In this document: piece after piece, positions 12,420-23,073 of the stretch
Layout: every line of letters begins with the position of its first letter
Numbering within the stretch: the first letter of the stretch is position 1
Assembly (NCBI GenBank): GCA_025765615.1
Contig: JAIVFJ010000020.1
Span: 310,001-374,000 of the forward strand
Reading direction: 5' to 3'
Origin: Zopfochytrium polystomum
Lineage: Eukaryota; Chytridiomycota; Chytridiomycetes; Chytridiales; Chytridiaceae
DNA: 64,000 nt
Notes under the pieces: model-generated
Database searches by the model: none
The model's input: the letters and a program-made list of their open reading frames with translations, nothing else
Told to the model about the DNA's origin: nothing
Translations under genes and position numbers: made by a program

Positions 12420-13400
12420 CTGCCAGGGTGAAAAGGATTTACTGCTCGAAGTGCTCACCCAAGTATTAGAATATCGCGGTGCTGCCCATAAACTCTTTGT
12501 CGCCTCTCGATCGTGACGAGCATTCCGTCGAGCGTTCATGGAGCGACTCTCGGCCATAATATTATCGGTGGAGAAAGCGCCCCATCATGATGCCGATGGC
12601 TCGTTCTTGCCTGTTGCGACAGCGGCAATGTCCGCCAGGTCTGGTCTGGGGATTCATTTGGACGTTCCCGAAGAATCCACGAGAAAGTTCTGTACATCTT
12701 CGTGAGTCATGGAGACTCGAGCAACGACGGATAGCTGGACGTTTACCGGCGCACTTTGGGGAGGCCCGGACAATGTGCGGGAAAGAATTGCCGCGATGCA
12801 GTTGTGGATACTTCTGAAATTCCCGCTGTAGAGATCTGGAAACGCGCGGTGACAGATTATTTTGAAGTACCGCCAATGCGTGCACAGCTCCAAGAAAACC
12901 CCAACGTGGGCTCCGGCCCATTTGCGCAACTTGACATCGCGAATTCCCCATCCAGTGCATTGGAATTTTGGAACGCCTGATAACTCTATGTTTTGAGGTA
13001 ACAGATGATGGCATCAATTTCCTCTGCGGCATTTGGAATGGCCTTCCCCGTTCGGGCCTGACACTCATTCCTGGAAGATCGATACTGCCTGGTTATGCCT
13101 TGAGAGTCTCTTACCAAAGATGGGATCTGCGGAGGCCGTCAGGGCTTGGAGTTTCTCACTGTCTCTGGTACTCTCAGTTGGACTTGAGAATGAGAAACGA
13201 TATAGTCAAACATTCCAATCGCTATAGGCCCAAGTGCCTTCTTCACTCACGTGTACTACCTTCTGCCCCCGAAGTACCGTTCTCTTTCGGAAGATGACTT
13301 GAGCTTCTTAAAGCGCAGTGACGGTTCACGAGCAAATCTTTGCCCAGTCACTAAAAGTTGCTGGGGAGAACTACTGATTGCCTGCTCACCATTAATATCC
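12420..13400 (+). pseudogene. Decayed F-box-like gene (or multi-intron gene not resolved)
   Basis: One reading frame (codon 1 at 12430) stays protein-like over about 950 bases but holds several stops. It opens with DLLLEVLTQVLEYRGAAHKL and VASRS-stop-RAFRRAF, an F-box-like helix pair in which the stop (TGA) sits where the neighbouring F-box-like gene has Trp. It continues with plausible stretches such as WTFTGALWGGPDNVRERI and WLCLESLLPKMGSAEAVRAW. Most interrupting stops are TGA, with two TAG, and could come from CGA, CAG or TGG codons by C:G to T:A changes. Some stops coincide with splice-like strings (GTGAGT at about 12700, GCTGTAG at about 12831), so an intron-rich gene is not excluded. 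An alternative frame at 12760-12980 is also protein-like. Confidence 0.4.
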
Positions 13401-13744
13401 GCTGATTAATGGGACTTGACTGCGAGATCTATCATTCAAAACGTATGTGAGCGGGATTTCGCAGCAAGAACTTTTGCTTGCAGCCGCTTCAGTTCGCTTA
13501 CGCTGCTGCTGCCGAACCAATCGCCTTTTTTCGTGGTTGGTTCCCACGATCTTTTTTTTTGGGTGGCTGTGGTGATTTTGCCCCCACACAATGTGTGTGT
13601 GTGTCTCCCATCGGTGGCACTGAATGACAAATGCGTTGCCTCCCCATTTTGGATTAATTGACGGAAACAAAAAGAGGCAAAGGGAAAAGAAAAAAAAAAA
13701 AGGGGGGGGAAGACAAGAAAGAAAAAAAAAAAAAAGACGACCCA

Positions 13745-14257
13745 ATGACGCCGTCCCCGCAACGCGCTTACGCCGACTTTGCCTTCCGCCACTCGTTCGA
13801 CATTGCGCAGGACGTCGAGGCCGCGCCGCTCGCCGTCCTCGACGCCTGGATCGACAAGGTCTTTGTCGGCACCAACCCCACAACCGGCGGCGACGGCGCC
13901 GGCGCCGGCCGCGGCAGGGTCGGCCTCAAGCGGCACCTTGTCGCCGCCGACGCATACGAGACCATCCTCGCCGCCGCCGGCCTCGACGACGGCAAAGACG
14001 GCGGCGGCACCGTCCCGTCCCTCCTGTTCGACATGGGCCCCTTTGGATCCACCCCTTGGTCCGCGCTGCTGTCGCTCGTCGAGTTTGTCCCCGTCGACGG
14101 CGGCGCTAGGACCACCGTCAAGTGGGGCGTCAAGACCGTGCCAAAGAAGTTGGACGGCGACGGCGACGGCGAGGAGGACGATGCTGCCGCGCGCGCCTTC
14201 ACCGAGGATCTTTTGACCAAGCAGTTGGCTGGGCTGGCGGCCTCGTTCAAAAAGTAA
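13745..14257 (+). CDS. Small uncharacterised protein, possibly START/Bet v 1-like
   Basis: A single-exon ORF of 170 residues starting at ATG 13745, just after A-rich leader sequence. It lacks a signal peptide or membrane helix. The order of elements, an N-terminal AYADFAFRHSFDIAQDV, an internal LSLVEFVPVDGGARTTVKWGV pair of strands and a C-terminal amphipathic helix (DLLTKQLAGLAASFKK), is reminiscent of the helix-grip (START/polyketide-cyclase) fold, but no diagnostic motif is present. The middle is low complexity (Gly/Ala/Asp). It faces the PUS3 gene convergently, with about 290 bases between the two stops. Confidence 0.5.
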   Translation: MTPSPQRAYADFAFRHSFDIAQDVEAAPLAVLDAWIDKVFVGTNPTTGGDGAGAGRGRVGLKRHLVAADAYETILAAAGLDDGKDGGGTVPSLLFDMGPFGSTPWSALLSLVEFVPVDGGARTTVKWGVKTVPKKLDGDGDGEEDDAAARAFTEDLLTKQLAGLAASFKK

Positions 14258-14551
14258 CCTTGAAATCGCTCTGTGTTGCCACGCGGAATTTTTTTTTTTT
14301 TCTCCCGGTGAGACGGTGCCGTGGCAGACCCCTCCTTTTGCACTTCCCTCTGTACTCGTTGTTTTTGTATGAATGTTCCAATCAGTGCCCCCTCTTCCCC
14401 CGCCTTGAGTCAGTGTCGACGTATGTACAAACATCTCCAACACACCAAAACAAAAAAAAAAAAAAAAAAAAAAAAAGCCGAGTTGTGCAGTGTTTCGCAT
14501 TGTTCCTTTTTCTTTGTTCTCTAAGCAGGCACCTCGCGGCACTTCTGCCCT
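14258..14551. terminator. Convergent 3' regions with an A25 tract
   Basis: The space between two converging genes carries a T-rich stretch near 14290 and an uninterrupted A-run at 14452-14476. Both genes' polyadenylation signals should lie here; no canonical AATAAA was noted on either strand. Confidence 0.35.
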
Positions 14552-16546
14552 TTATATGGGGACCGTTCTGTCTGTTCCTCCGTTGCCCTTGCGCGGCCGC
14601 TTTTCCCCCTTGCTTTTGCCCGTCGTCTCCTTCTTCTTTTGCCCCGCCCCACCTCCCACTCCTCCTCCAGTCCCAGCCGGCGCAGTCCCCTTCCGCTTCG
14701 ACTCCCGCTCCGCCATCGACTCGCACCGGCCCCGCTCGCGAATGGGCACATACGCCTTGTCCCCCGGCCCACCGAACCCGCCCGCGTCGCCGCCAAACTC
14801 GGCTTGGATTGCAGGACCGTGACGGGAAAAGAGGGACGCGATGGCGGCGGTAGAGGCGGACAAAGCAGAAGTAGAAGAAGATGATGAAGAAGAAGAAGAA
14901 GAAGAAGAAGAAGAAGATGATGATGATGATGATGCCGAGGAGGAGGAGGAGGAGGAGGAGCCCGGCGAGGTGGCGGAAAGAAGCGCGTGCACCTGTGTCG
15001 CCTTAACGGCGTGCTCGCGCCAGAGCGACCACAGCGCCGTCGTGAGTCGTTCCCGCGCGCCATCATCGTTGTCCTCCGCCACTTTCTTTCCATCGCTGGC
15101 TCCGCCATCGTCGCCGCCGTCTCGGTTGCCGACGCGGAACTGGAGCAGCCCCTCTGGGTATCCGCACTCGACAAGCACAAGGGGAAGCTCCGGGGCCATG
15201 CGGTAAAGCGGGCGGCCTGCGCCCGGCGGGTGCCGAGTCGTGTCGAGCAAATGGTCGACCACGTCGGGGGCCTCGAGACCGCGCCCGACGAGGAAGAGGA
15301 TGGCAACCATGCAACGAACCTGGTGCCAGAGGAACGCGTGGCCTGCGACTTCAAACACGAGGAACGCATCGGGGACGAGCGGCGCCGCGAGGGGTGTGTC
15401 TTCGCTGCCGATGCCATCCGTAATGGGATTCAGAGGTCGCGGCGGCGGCCACGGACGCACGTCGGCAGATAGGATCGTGCGCTCATACTTGAGGTTGGGC
15501 TTGGACGCGTCGATTTTGCAAAAGAAGCGAAAGTCGTGGGCGCCGACGTAGCGCCTTGCGGCGTCGCGCATGCGCTCTACGTCGAGGCCCTCGGCCGGGA
15601 AAAAGTATCTGTATCGGCGGTGGGTGCAGTCGAAGCGAGCATCGAACGAGGGAGGGGCAGGGGACCACGCGAGCACCCGCACGTCGGGAGGGAGCAGCCT
15701 GTTGAGGATGGACACGTACGGGATCTCGGAAAAGCCGTCGGGCACCGGACCTGCGGGCTCGGCGAGGTCCGCTTCGCTGCCTTCGTTGGTGGGGGCGTCT
15801 ACTTGCCCGTCTGCTGTTCCGCTCACCTCGTCGTCGTCCAACACGTCCATGTCAACGTCGCCATTGGCGCCGGCGTCGGCGTCCCCAACCTGGATCTGGC
15901 GGCGGCGCTTCAGCACGTTTGTTCGCGTCACGTCCATGAGCTTTCTCTTCCTGACGCCCCCATCCAACGGCCAGTCGGCGGCGGTTCCCTTAGCGCCGAT
16001 GGGAAGGGCCGATCGAATGTGGAGGCCAAACACCTGTTCAAAGCTGGAGACTCCCTTGTCTGTGCGTCCGCACCGGCTCCAGTGGCAGTCGCGTCGGTTT
16101 GGGATCAGCCTGGCGCGGATGAGTGCGTCAAACAAGACCGCTTCGACGGTCGGCACAGTATCTGCCTCCTGCGAGGCCAGCCCATGGTACGACCAGCCGA
16201 GGTACGCGACTTTCAAGGCGATGGGTCGGCAAGAGTGCTTTGAAAAGTCAAAGACGCGAGGCTCCTTTTTCTTGCGACGAGCCGCTTGATCCGCAGGCGG
16301 TTCAGCCAGAGCGTCGGCAGCCGCCGCAGTACTTTTGTTGGCTGTGTTGTTTGATTCGTGCCCCGCTGCTGTGGGTGGCAGAACAGGTTGGCCGATCGCA
16401 TCCTTGGATCGCAGCGACTCTTCGAGCTGTCTGATTCGCGCGATCAACTGCGGTGTAGACCAATCCGCGTAGTCCACGTCCCCAGCGACCGAGCGATCTG
16501 AAACTGCAATGTCGTGCCTGGGCAGGCCCTGGCCGCCGCTATCCAT
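14552..16546 (-). CDS. PUS3: tRNA pseudouridine(38/39) synthase
   Basis: An apparently intron-less ORF of about 664 residues from ATG 16546 (an in-frame ATG at 16639 is less likely). It contains the TruA-family core: KVAYLGWSYHGLASQ, the catalytic-Asp motif CGRTDKGVSSFEQV, NRLLPPDVRVLAW, the Arg/Tyr-rich FDCTHRRYRYFF and the late AFLWHQVRCMVAILFLVG motif. The combination and the preceding KHSCRPIAL stretch match the eukaryotic DEG1/PUS3 branch, which isomerises U38/U39 in the tRNA anticodon stem. Two features are unusual: an acidic, low-complexity insert between the TDKGVS and NRLLPP motifs, and a poly-Ser tract of about 30 residues near the C-terminus encoded by GAA/GAG-type triplet repeats on the plus strand (14870-14960). 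Confidence 0.92.
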   Translation of the reverse strand: MDSGGQGLPRHDIAVSDRSVAGDVDYADWSTPQLIARIRQLEESLRSKDAIGQPVLPPTAAGHESNNTANKSTAAAADALAEPPADQAARRKKKEPRVFDFSKHSCRPIALKVAYLGWSYHGLASQEADTVPTVEAVLFDALIRARLIPNRRDCHWSRCGRTDKGVSSFEQVFGLHIRSALPIGAKGTAADWPLDGGVRKRKLMDVTRTNVLKRRRQIQVGDADAGANGDVDMDVLDDDEVSGTADGQVDAPTNEGSEADLAEPAGPVPDGFSEIPYVSILNRLLPPDVRVLAWSPAPPSFDARFDCTHRRYRYFFPAEGLDVERMRDAARRYVGAHDFRFFCKIDASKPNLKYERTILSADVRPWPPPRPLNPITDGIGSEDTPLAAPLVPDAFLVFEVAGHAFLWHQVRCMVAILFLVGRGLEAPDVVDHLLDTTRHPPGAGRPLYRMAPELPLVLVECGYPEGLLQFRVGNRDGGDDGGASDGKKVAEDNDDGARERLTTALWSLWREHAVKATQVHALLSATSPGSSSSSSSSASSSSSSSSSSSSSSSSSSSSTSALSASTAAIASLFSRHGPAIQAEFGGDAGGFGGPGDKAYVPIRERGRCESMAERESKRKGTAPAGTGGGVGGGAGQKKKETTGKSKGEKRPRKGNGGTDRTVPI
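14868..14960. repeat. Triplet repeat encoding poly-Ser in PUS3
   Basis: Imperfect GAA, GAT and GAG triplets on the plus strand read as Ser codons on the coding (minus) strand. The tract lies in a non-catalytic tail and is expected to vary in length between strains. Confidence 0.7.
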
Positions 16547-17527
16547 CGCGGCGATTATCGACGGGCGAGGTCTGGCGCTGCTGTCACTTGAATGTGCACT
16601 CCCGCCGCACGGCAATGTCGGAGGGTTTTGGAAGCGCAAGGGCGACGGCGAGGATGATTTCGAGGCCTCACTGTGGCTCCTCCACCTCCTCGTCGCAGTT
16701 GCAGTTGCAGCTGTTGTTGCAGCTGTTGTTGTTGCTGTTGTTGTTGCTGTTGTTGGAGCACGAGCCGCAGCAGCAGCGGGGGCAAAGCGGCGCGCGGGGG
16801 TGGCGACGGCTGTTCTTGCTGATGCAGCAATCGCAATCGCAATCGCAATCGCAGACGCAGACGACGTGGGGGGCAGTGATGAGTGGGTTTTGGTCGTTAG
16901 GAAGGGGTTGGGTTGGGTCGATGGCTGGTCGGGGCGGCGGGTCGGTCGCTAGGCGGCGAGCTGCATTCAATAAGCGAAGTTATTTATTTTACTTTCTTTT
17001 CTTTCAACAGAAACAACAACAAGGCAAAAACGTTCGGCCCCCGAAAACCAACCCGCAAGGTCGAAAACCAACCCGCAAGCCCGCCCGCGTGCGTCTTCCG
17101 CTGCAGGTGGATGTTACTCACCACAAACCAACAGGATCTCTGTTGATTGCGATGGACTTGGAATCAATGAGCTGCACAACACCAGTCAAAATGGAACATC
17201 CGAAGCCTTCAATATGCCATGGGGGGCTACTGCATGGGCGTACAGTCTCACTCGGCAAAAGGTTTGCGTGGTTGACTGCTTAGCCTGTTGGGGTCCGATG
17301 GTGAGACAGCGGAGCTTGTGAAGCCTTTTGTTTGCACACTTCAGAATGGGACAAAGCTTCGAAGCAGCCACAACTCCACACAAGGAAATTGTTGCAGCGG
17401 AAGGATGGTTAACCCCCTCACAAGAGCCTAGCTGGGAAAGCATGGGGGGTCTGGGAACCTGTCACTCAAGTGTTTTTTTTTTTTATTTTTCGACGAAGTC
17501 TTCTTGTAGGGTGCGACCTTCCTCCAC
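16547..17527. other. Spacer upstream of PUS3 with GTT/GCT and CAATCG repeats
   Basis: Nearly 1 kb without a supportable gene. It holds a GTT/GCT triplet array at about 16690-16760, a short tandem of AATCGC units at 16829-16855 and a direct repeat of the string TCGAAAACCAACCCGCAAG-like at about 17041-17080. It must contain the PUS3 promoter and the 3' UTR of the NLR-like gene. A plus-strand ORF across 16588-17283 is largely repeat-driven and was not accepted. Confidence 0.4.
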
Positions 17528-20500
17528 CTAGTGCGTGACTCCGCCGCTTCGCGTCAGCAAGTCCTGCACCTCGGCGCCGCGCGCAAGGCCGAGCGGCGTC
17601 TCGCCGCGGTTCGTCCGCGCATTCACGCTCGCCCCGTGTTCGAGCAGGAACTGCACCACCTCCGCGTGCTCGCTCTTCGCCGCAATATGCAGCGGCGTCC
17701 AATCTTCGTTCTGCCGTCCGTCCACCGCCGCGCCCTTCTGTATCAGGTACCGCACAATGTCGAGGTATCCGAACGACGCTGCCATGTACAGCGGCGTGCA
17801 CCCGTCGGCGTGCCGCACGTCAACGACCTCGTCCCTCCCGCCGTTACGCACCAGCTGCTTAACCACTTCGACGCTGCCCCCCCCAACACGCAACGTGGAT
17901 CGGCGCCCAGCGGTCCTCCCGCATCGTCCGCACGCTCGCGCCGTGCTCCAGCAGGCACCGCACCACCGCCGCCTCGCCTGTCTGCGACGCAATGTACACC
18001 GGCGTGCACATCTCCCGCTGCGCCGCGTCCACCTCCGCTCCTCCGCGCAGCAGCCGCCGCACCACCGACAGCCGCCCCAACCGCGCCGCCACGTACAGCG
18101 GAGTCCGCCCCTCGCGCTGTCGCGCGTCCACCGCCGCCCCGCGCTTCAGCAGCACGTCTACCACCTCGATTCGGTCGTACAGCGACGCAATGTGCAGAGC
18201 CGTGTGCTCGTCGTCGTCGGCCGCGTCGACCAAAGCGACCGGCGCTCCACCCTCCGGCGCCGCCTTGTGCTGCCACTGCGGCCTCGTAATCGCTGCCGCC
18301 GCAGGTCCCCCAAGAAGCGCCTCGGCAACGGCCGTGTGCCCCTGCCACGCCGCAAGATGCAGCGGCGTGCGCCGCCTCGCGTCGCGCGCGTTCGCCGGCG
18401 CACCGTGCTGCAGCAGCAACCGCACGACATCGGCGTGACCGCGGAAAGAAGCGACGTGCAGCGGCGTCCACCCGTCGCTGGGCCGCGCCGCGTCCGTACG
18501 CGCGCCGCGTGCCAGTAGCCACGCGGCTGTCTCGGTGCGGCCGCTGCGGGCGGCGATGTAGAGTGGCGTGCGAGAGGCTGTGTCGGGCTCGTCGATTGAC
18601 GTTGCGCCAGCCAGCCACGCGGCCAATGCGTATTCGTCTTGATCCGCTGCTTCAAAGACAACATGAGTCGTTTCGGTTTCCTCGACCTAAATTTTTTTTT
18701 TTTTTTTTTTTTTTTTCCGTTTTGGTTTACCCCACACCCAAGCTGAGTTAGATTGCTTTTGCGAGCAAGCGGCAAAAACGACATGGGAAAAAAACATACA
18801 CTAACATGCTGGTTTCCCCACTCGAAAAAGGCGAGGTAGCAGTTTTTGTCCTCGGCGGTCGTGTCGTCTGAGTCTCGAAGCGTAGCATCCGCGCCCATTG
18901 CGAGCAGCCGCAGCACCGTCTCGGGGTGGTTGCCCCTCGCTGCGACCATCAGCACCGTCATGTTCTTCTCACCGCACTCTCCGTGCTCCCCCCACGTTTT
19001 GCCTCTCGCGTTGATGTCCTCGCCGCCCACTTGTATCAACGCTGCTGCCGCATTCGTCATTCCACGACGCGCGGCCTCGTACACTGGCGTCGACATGAAG
19101 ACGTCCAGGTCCGCCGCGGCGCGGACCAAAGGCCCAGCGGGCGCCGCGGTCGTTTCCACTTTACCGCCGACGTCGGCGTCGTCGTCGACGTTGGCCTCGG
19201 CCGCCTCGACGAGAATGCACTCAGCGGCGTGGTCCTTGCCGGCGGAAATCGCGCAGCACAGCGCCGCGGGACCGTATCGGTCCAGCCGGCAGAACTCGGC
19301 AAACTCCTCAGACCCAACGAGCGACGATTTGCTCACCTCTTCGACGTGGTGCAGCCAATACCGAAATGCGTACTGCGCGTGGTCGCGGCTGGGCACGAAC
19401 CCTGGCTTGGCGCTGAGCGCTTCAAACTTGTTCCTCATCGACTCGGTCGGCAGCTCGCCGGATATGGTCCTGATGCAGTGCTTTGCTAGGATTCGTTGGC
19501 AGTGCGAGATGTCCAGCAGGAATCGAGGGTCCTTGCACCGCTCAGGCGAAGTGAGGTAATCGGCGAGACTCTTGTGCATCAGCCGGATTTTGCCTCTGTC
19601 GCTCATGTCCAAAATTCTGCGGATCTGAGAAAATGTTTTCAACAGGTCAGGTTGCGAGCCATGGGAAAGATGTGGATCAGTGCAAAGAAAAAATTGTAAA
19701 TACTTACCTCGAGAAGAACCAACCCCACGTCGGGGCTGTTCACGTCCAAAATCTCCGTGATCATTGATTTGGTGAGGGGCTCCTTCGCCGCGCAAACGAG
19801 ACCCATCACCGATCGAAAGTACTTCAGGTTGGTTACTTCGCACCTGTCGAAAAACTGCGTGTAGACGCCGTCCAGTCCAGTCTCGAACGTCCTGATCGCT
19901 GCAAGCACTTCGCTCGCAGAGTACTGCAGGAGCTGCTCCGTGGCAAAGCGAGCAAACTGAAAAATGCCGGCCGAGCGCGCAAACACTTCGTCCTTGACTT
20001 GATTGAGCTGGTCGCGGCTCAGCTCGTCGCACGAAAACCTGTCGCGCAGAATCGCGGTCGCGAGCAGGTCCATGTCCTTTCTGTTCTCGTCGTCGTCCGG
20101 CAGCAGCACCACCGTCGGCACCTGCTCCATGGCCGCGAAAATGTCCTCGTCCGGCCGGCTCGTGACAAAGATCCGCACAAACGGCGGCAGCTCCACCGCC
20201 TCCACCGACAAAACCGCCAGCAGGTCCTCGCGCCGCTTCTCCCGCGGCCGTCCGCACTCGTCCAGCGCGTCCACGACAATGAGCACCACCCCGCCGTCGT
20301 CCACTTCCCCCGCGGCCTCCACTCGCTTCAGCCCGTCCACGACGACCGCCTGGAACGCCTGCCGCGCGTTCGCGAGCACGCTCGCCCGCCCGCCGCTTCC
20401 AGCCTGGCGCCGCATCCGCTCCACGTCCTCGGCCATCACCGCCACCGCGTGCGCGCGGAACGCCGCGAACCGCTGCGCCAGCCCGTACGCGATGCTCGCG

Positions 20501-22497
20501 ACCGCTCGCGCCGCGTTGCTCTTCTCCGCGTCGTTGTGCCGGCAAAAGAACGCGCTGCCCAGCGTCGCGTGCGCGGGGAGCTCCGAGCTCGCCAACCACG
20601 CGATCGTCGATTTGCCCAGCCCCGCCCCGCCGTACAGCCAGAGCACTGTCGACGGCGGCGGCGGCGACGGCGGCGACGGCGGCGGCGAAGTCGAGGTCGA
20701 GGTCGAGGTCGAGGTCGGGGTCGACGGGACGGGTGGGTCCAGCCACGCGTGGATCTGCTCGAGATAGTAGCGGCGCGTGCCGTGCACGTAGTTTTTCGCG
20801 TACTGCAGCTTGTCGTTGGAAAAGTCGTTCGGCTGGAGCCAGCTTTCGAGCGTGGGTGCCGCCGAACCGGCGGCGGACGCTGGGGTTGGCGGCGACGCGT
20901 TGTTCAGAGCCTGGGCCTGGATCTCGGCTTTCCGCTTGTTTATTTCGGCGACGAGAAGATCCATGGACGTTTCCCACTTTGAAGAACCGTACGGTCGGTC
21001 ATAAAAGTCTGCATACAACAGGCTGGATAAGGGGCAGGTTCTGTCAGCGACGGTCGAAGCGAACAAAAGATTGGATTCGGAGAAAAAAACGGACCTTGAG
21101 GTGAGGATGAAAGCCTCGCCTCTGCGCTGCTCCCCGTCTTTGATCAGGTTGATGGGCACAATGGGCTTCCCCGCGTCGCTGGCATAACGAATCTCACGCA
21201 GGCAGTTTCTTGAAGCCTGAAAAGTTGACCGGCTTCAAATCAGCGACTTGAAGACAGTACAAGCTCGTGAGGAGTCTATCTCACTTGGTAAGCCTCGGTT
21301 AAGGCAGGAATGAAAACGATGCTGCCATCAATGCCTCTGGCCATCGCGTCATAGATGGATCCGCTCATGGCATTTGCATCGATCCAGATGTTTAAATTGT
21401 GCTTGTCGGTCAGGTCTTTATGAATTTGGTGCACTTCTGCTTTGCTTCCGTGGCTGAAGTTTCAAAGTATTAGTTATACGGTATATAAATATAAAGGTTG
21501 TCAGGCGAGAAACGCAAAACACAGAGAGACGAAAAATACATACTGATACGAAAGAAAGCCATCGAAATCAGTCGCGAGCGACTTGTTTGAGCCAGTCGTT
21601 GTTGCATGGCGGGAGCTGGTGGCAGGTGGTGAGGCTGGCGGTGTCGGGTTGGCCGACGGGGCAGACCCAGGTAGGCTCGACTTTGCTGGAGTCGGCGTTG
21701 ATGAACATGGCAAGGCCCCGTGTGTGGTGTCCGAGGTGGGAGACAACGGCGGGATTGGCGGCGGCGGGACGGATTGCGAGGCCACTGCTTTGGACAGCAC
21801 CTTGAGGTAGATGATGTTTGGATGCTGAGAGCCCTTGATGAAATCCCGAACAATCCTGTCGCTGAGGTTGGTGATGTCGATTGCCCTTCCTGCGTCCATG
21901 ACCATAATCGAAATAGCGGTCTTGTCCGAAAACTGATCCGAGCTTGCAAGAATCTATAAGTTACGGAATTTAGCGAGCTGCAAAAGGAGAAAAAAAAAAA
22001 GAGAAAAAAAAAAAAAAAGAATCCAGTCACCGCTTTCAATAGCCCTTCTTTATCGGGAGTTGATAGCTGCAAAATCTGATGAATATCGTCTCCAGGAAAG
22101 AGCACCGCCACATAGCGTCGCTTTCCTTTTATCATGTCTTTCAGACGCAGCAAGCCGTGTTTGATGGTTCCTGGTGGAGTTGTTGTGGGAGTTGGTGAGG
22201 AGGACGGGGCATGGTTAGCGAATGAGACTTGCCGACTGGGCCACCACTCCCCACGCACACGGACGTACCACCCTGCGTACCACCAGAGCGCGCATTTCTG
22301 CCGCGAGAAGCGGGTGGAATCAAGAACGTTGCGTCGTCCGCGATCGTTGTGGACTCTGCATCCGCCCAGGTGGCGGTCGATTCGTTTCCCATCGATGAAT
22401 GAAATGACGCTGCTGTCTCGCTGATCGCCGAAAGTACTGAACCTGCTCCTCCTCTCTTTGGCCTGGGCTGGGGGCAGGGCTGGAGGGTGCTGCTCAT
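17528..22497 (-). CDS. TIR-NACHT-ankyrin NLR-like receptor
   Basis: Eight exons are read on the minus strand: 22497-22269, 22170-22031, 21953-21544, 21453-21285, 21216-21095, 21022-19708, 19624-18800, 18686-17528. All junctions have GT/AG ends and matching phases. Residues about 255-385 form a TIR domain: FLSYH strand, IWID, SGSIYDAMARGIDGSIVFI, then SRNCLREIRYA, whose Glu aligns with the catalytic Glu of NAD-cleaving TIRs. Residues 485-655 are a NACHT NTPase with P-loop GGAGLGKST, Walker B VLIVVDALDECG and a FVTSRPDED sensor motif. A helical region with HKSLADYL follows, then two ankyrin repeats in exon 7 and ten in exon 8, about 1455 residues in all. The first 250 residues hold an unrecognised domain plus a Pro/Thr linker. 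Ankyrin repeat 9 of 12 is broken by an 8-base C run (17877-17884): removing one base restores the frame. Likely role: intracellular sensor of foreign or damage signals. Confidence 0.85.
17877..17884 (-). other. Frame-breaking homopolymer in the ankyrin region
   Basis: Eight consecutive C (G on the coding strand). With eight, the frame reads HVACWGG then QRRSG and stops at 17859. With seven it reads HVACWGGSVEVVKQLV, a perfect ankyrin continuation, and stays open to 17528. Either the assembly has one extra base or the allele is truncated. Confidence 0.75.
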
Positions 22498-22696
22498 CTC
22501 TCTCGCTTGCGGGGTGCGCACGCGTGGGGGTACTAATATATTGGGGGCCGCCGTTATCGGTTTTACCAAAAATGCTATGTAAAACCAACATAATAAATAT
22601 GGGGCGAATGCCAAATGCCCGCAGGCACGAAAGATATTACATATATAATAAAAAGTGGGGGTGATCCGAGGCCGTCACATGGGCAAAAGAGAAGAA

Positions 22697-22698
<2 letters not shown>

Positions 22699-22735
<37 letters not shown>

Positions 22736-22768
22736 TGTGTGCGTGTGTGCGCGTGTGTGTGTGTGTGT
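22699..22768. repeat. (TG)n microsatellite
   Basis: About 16 uninterrupted TG units followed by GC-interrupted TG units. It lies upstream of the NLR-like gene start at 22497. Confidence 0.9.
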
Positions 22769-23020
22769 CTTTCCCCTTCTTCTCTTCTTCTTCTTCTTCT
22801 TGTTATCGGGCCTATCGGCGTGGCTGCGCGCTGAGCCGCTGCCGGTGCTGCTGCGTTTGCTCGTGACTGGCCTCTCACCCAAACATCTGCTGCAATTGAG
22901 AGAAAGCAAAACCTCCATTATTACTTCATAACGGTTTCACCGCTAATTGAAACAGCTTGAAGAAAACGTAAGAGCAAGGAAGAATACTCCGCAATGGGCG
23001 GACCCGCCGCCCCCCCTCCG

Positions 23021-23022
<2 letters not shown>

Positions 23023-23070
<48 letters not shown>
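23023..23070. repeat. (CT)24 microsatellite
   Basis: A pure CT tract of about 48 bases. Confidence 0.95.

Positions 23071-23073
<3 letters not shown>

Noticed and set aside
13416..14542. Long minus-strand ORF across 13436-14542
   Set aside because: It runs through A/T homopolymers as poly-Phe and is antisense to the better plus-strand ORF at 13745-14257.
14841..15206. Acidic plus-strand ORF (poly-Glu/Asp)
   Set aside because: It is the antisense reading of the poly-Ser tract in PUS3.
16509..17283. Plus-strand ORFs opposite the PUS3 5' end with poly-Leu
   Set aside because: The poly-Leu comes from a GTT/GCT triplet repeat; the frames overlap the PUS3 start antisense and show no family features.
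22498..22614. Upstream ATG (22614) giving the NLR-like protein a signal-peptide-like N-terminus
   Set aside because: The region is AT-rich like a promoter, and TIR and NACHT domains act in the cytosol. The 22497 start is preferred.
22699..23070. CRISPR-like or satellite array
   Set aside because: These are simple dinucleotide microsatellites with no spacer-repeat structure.
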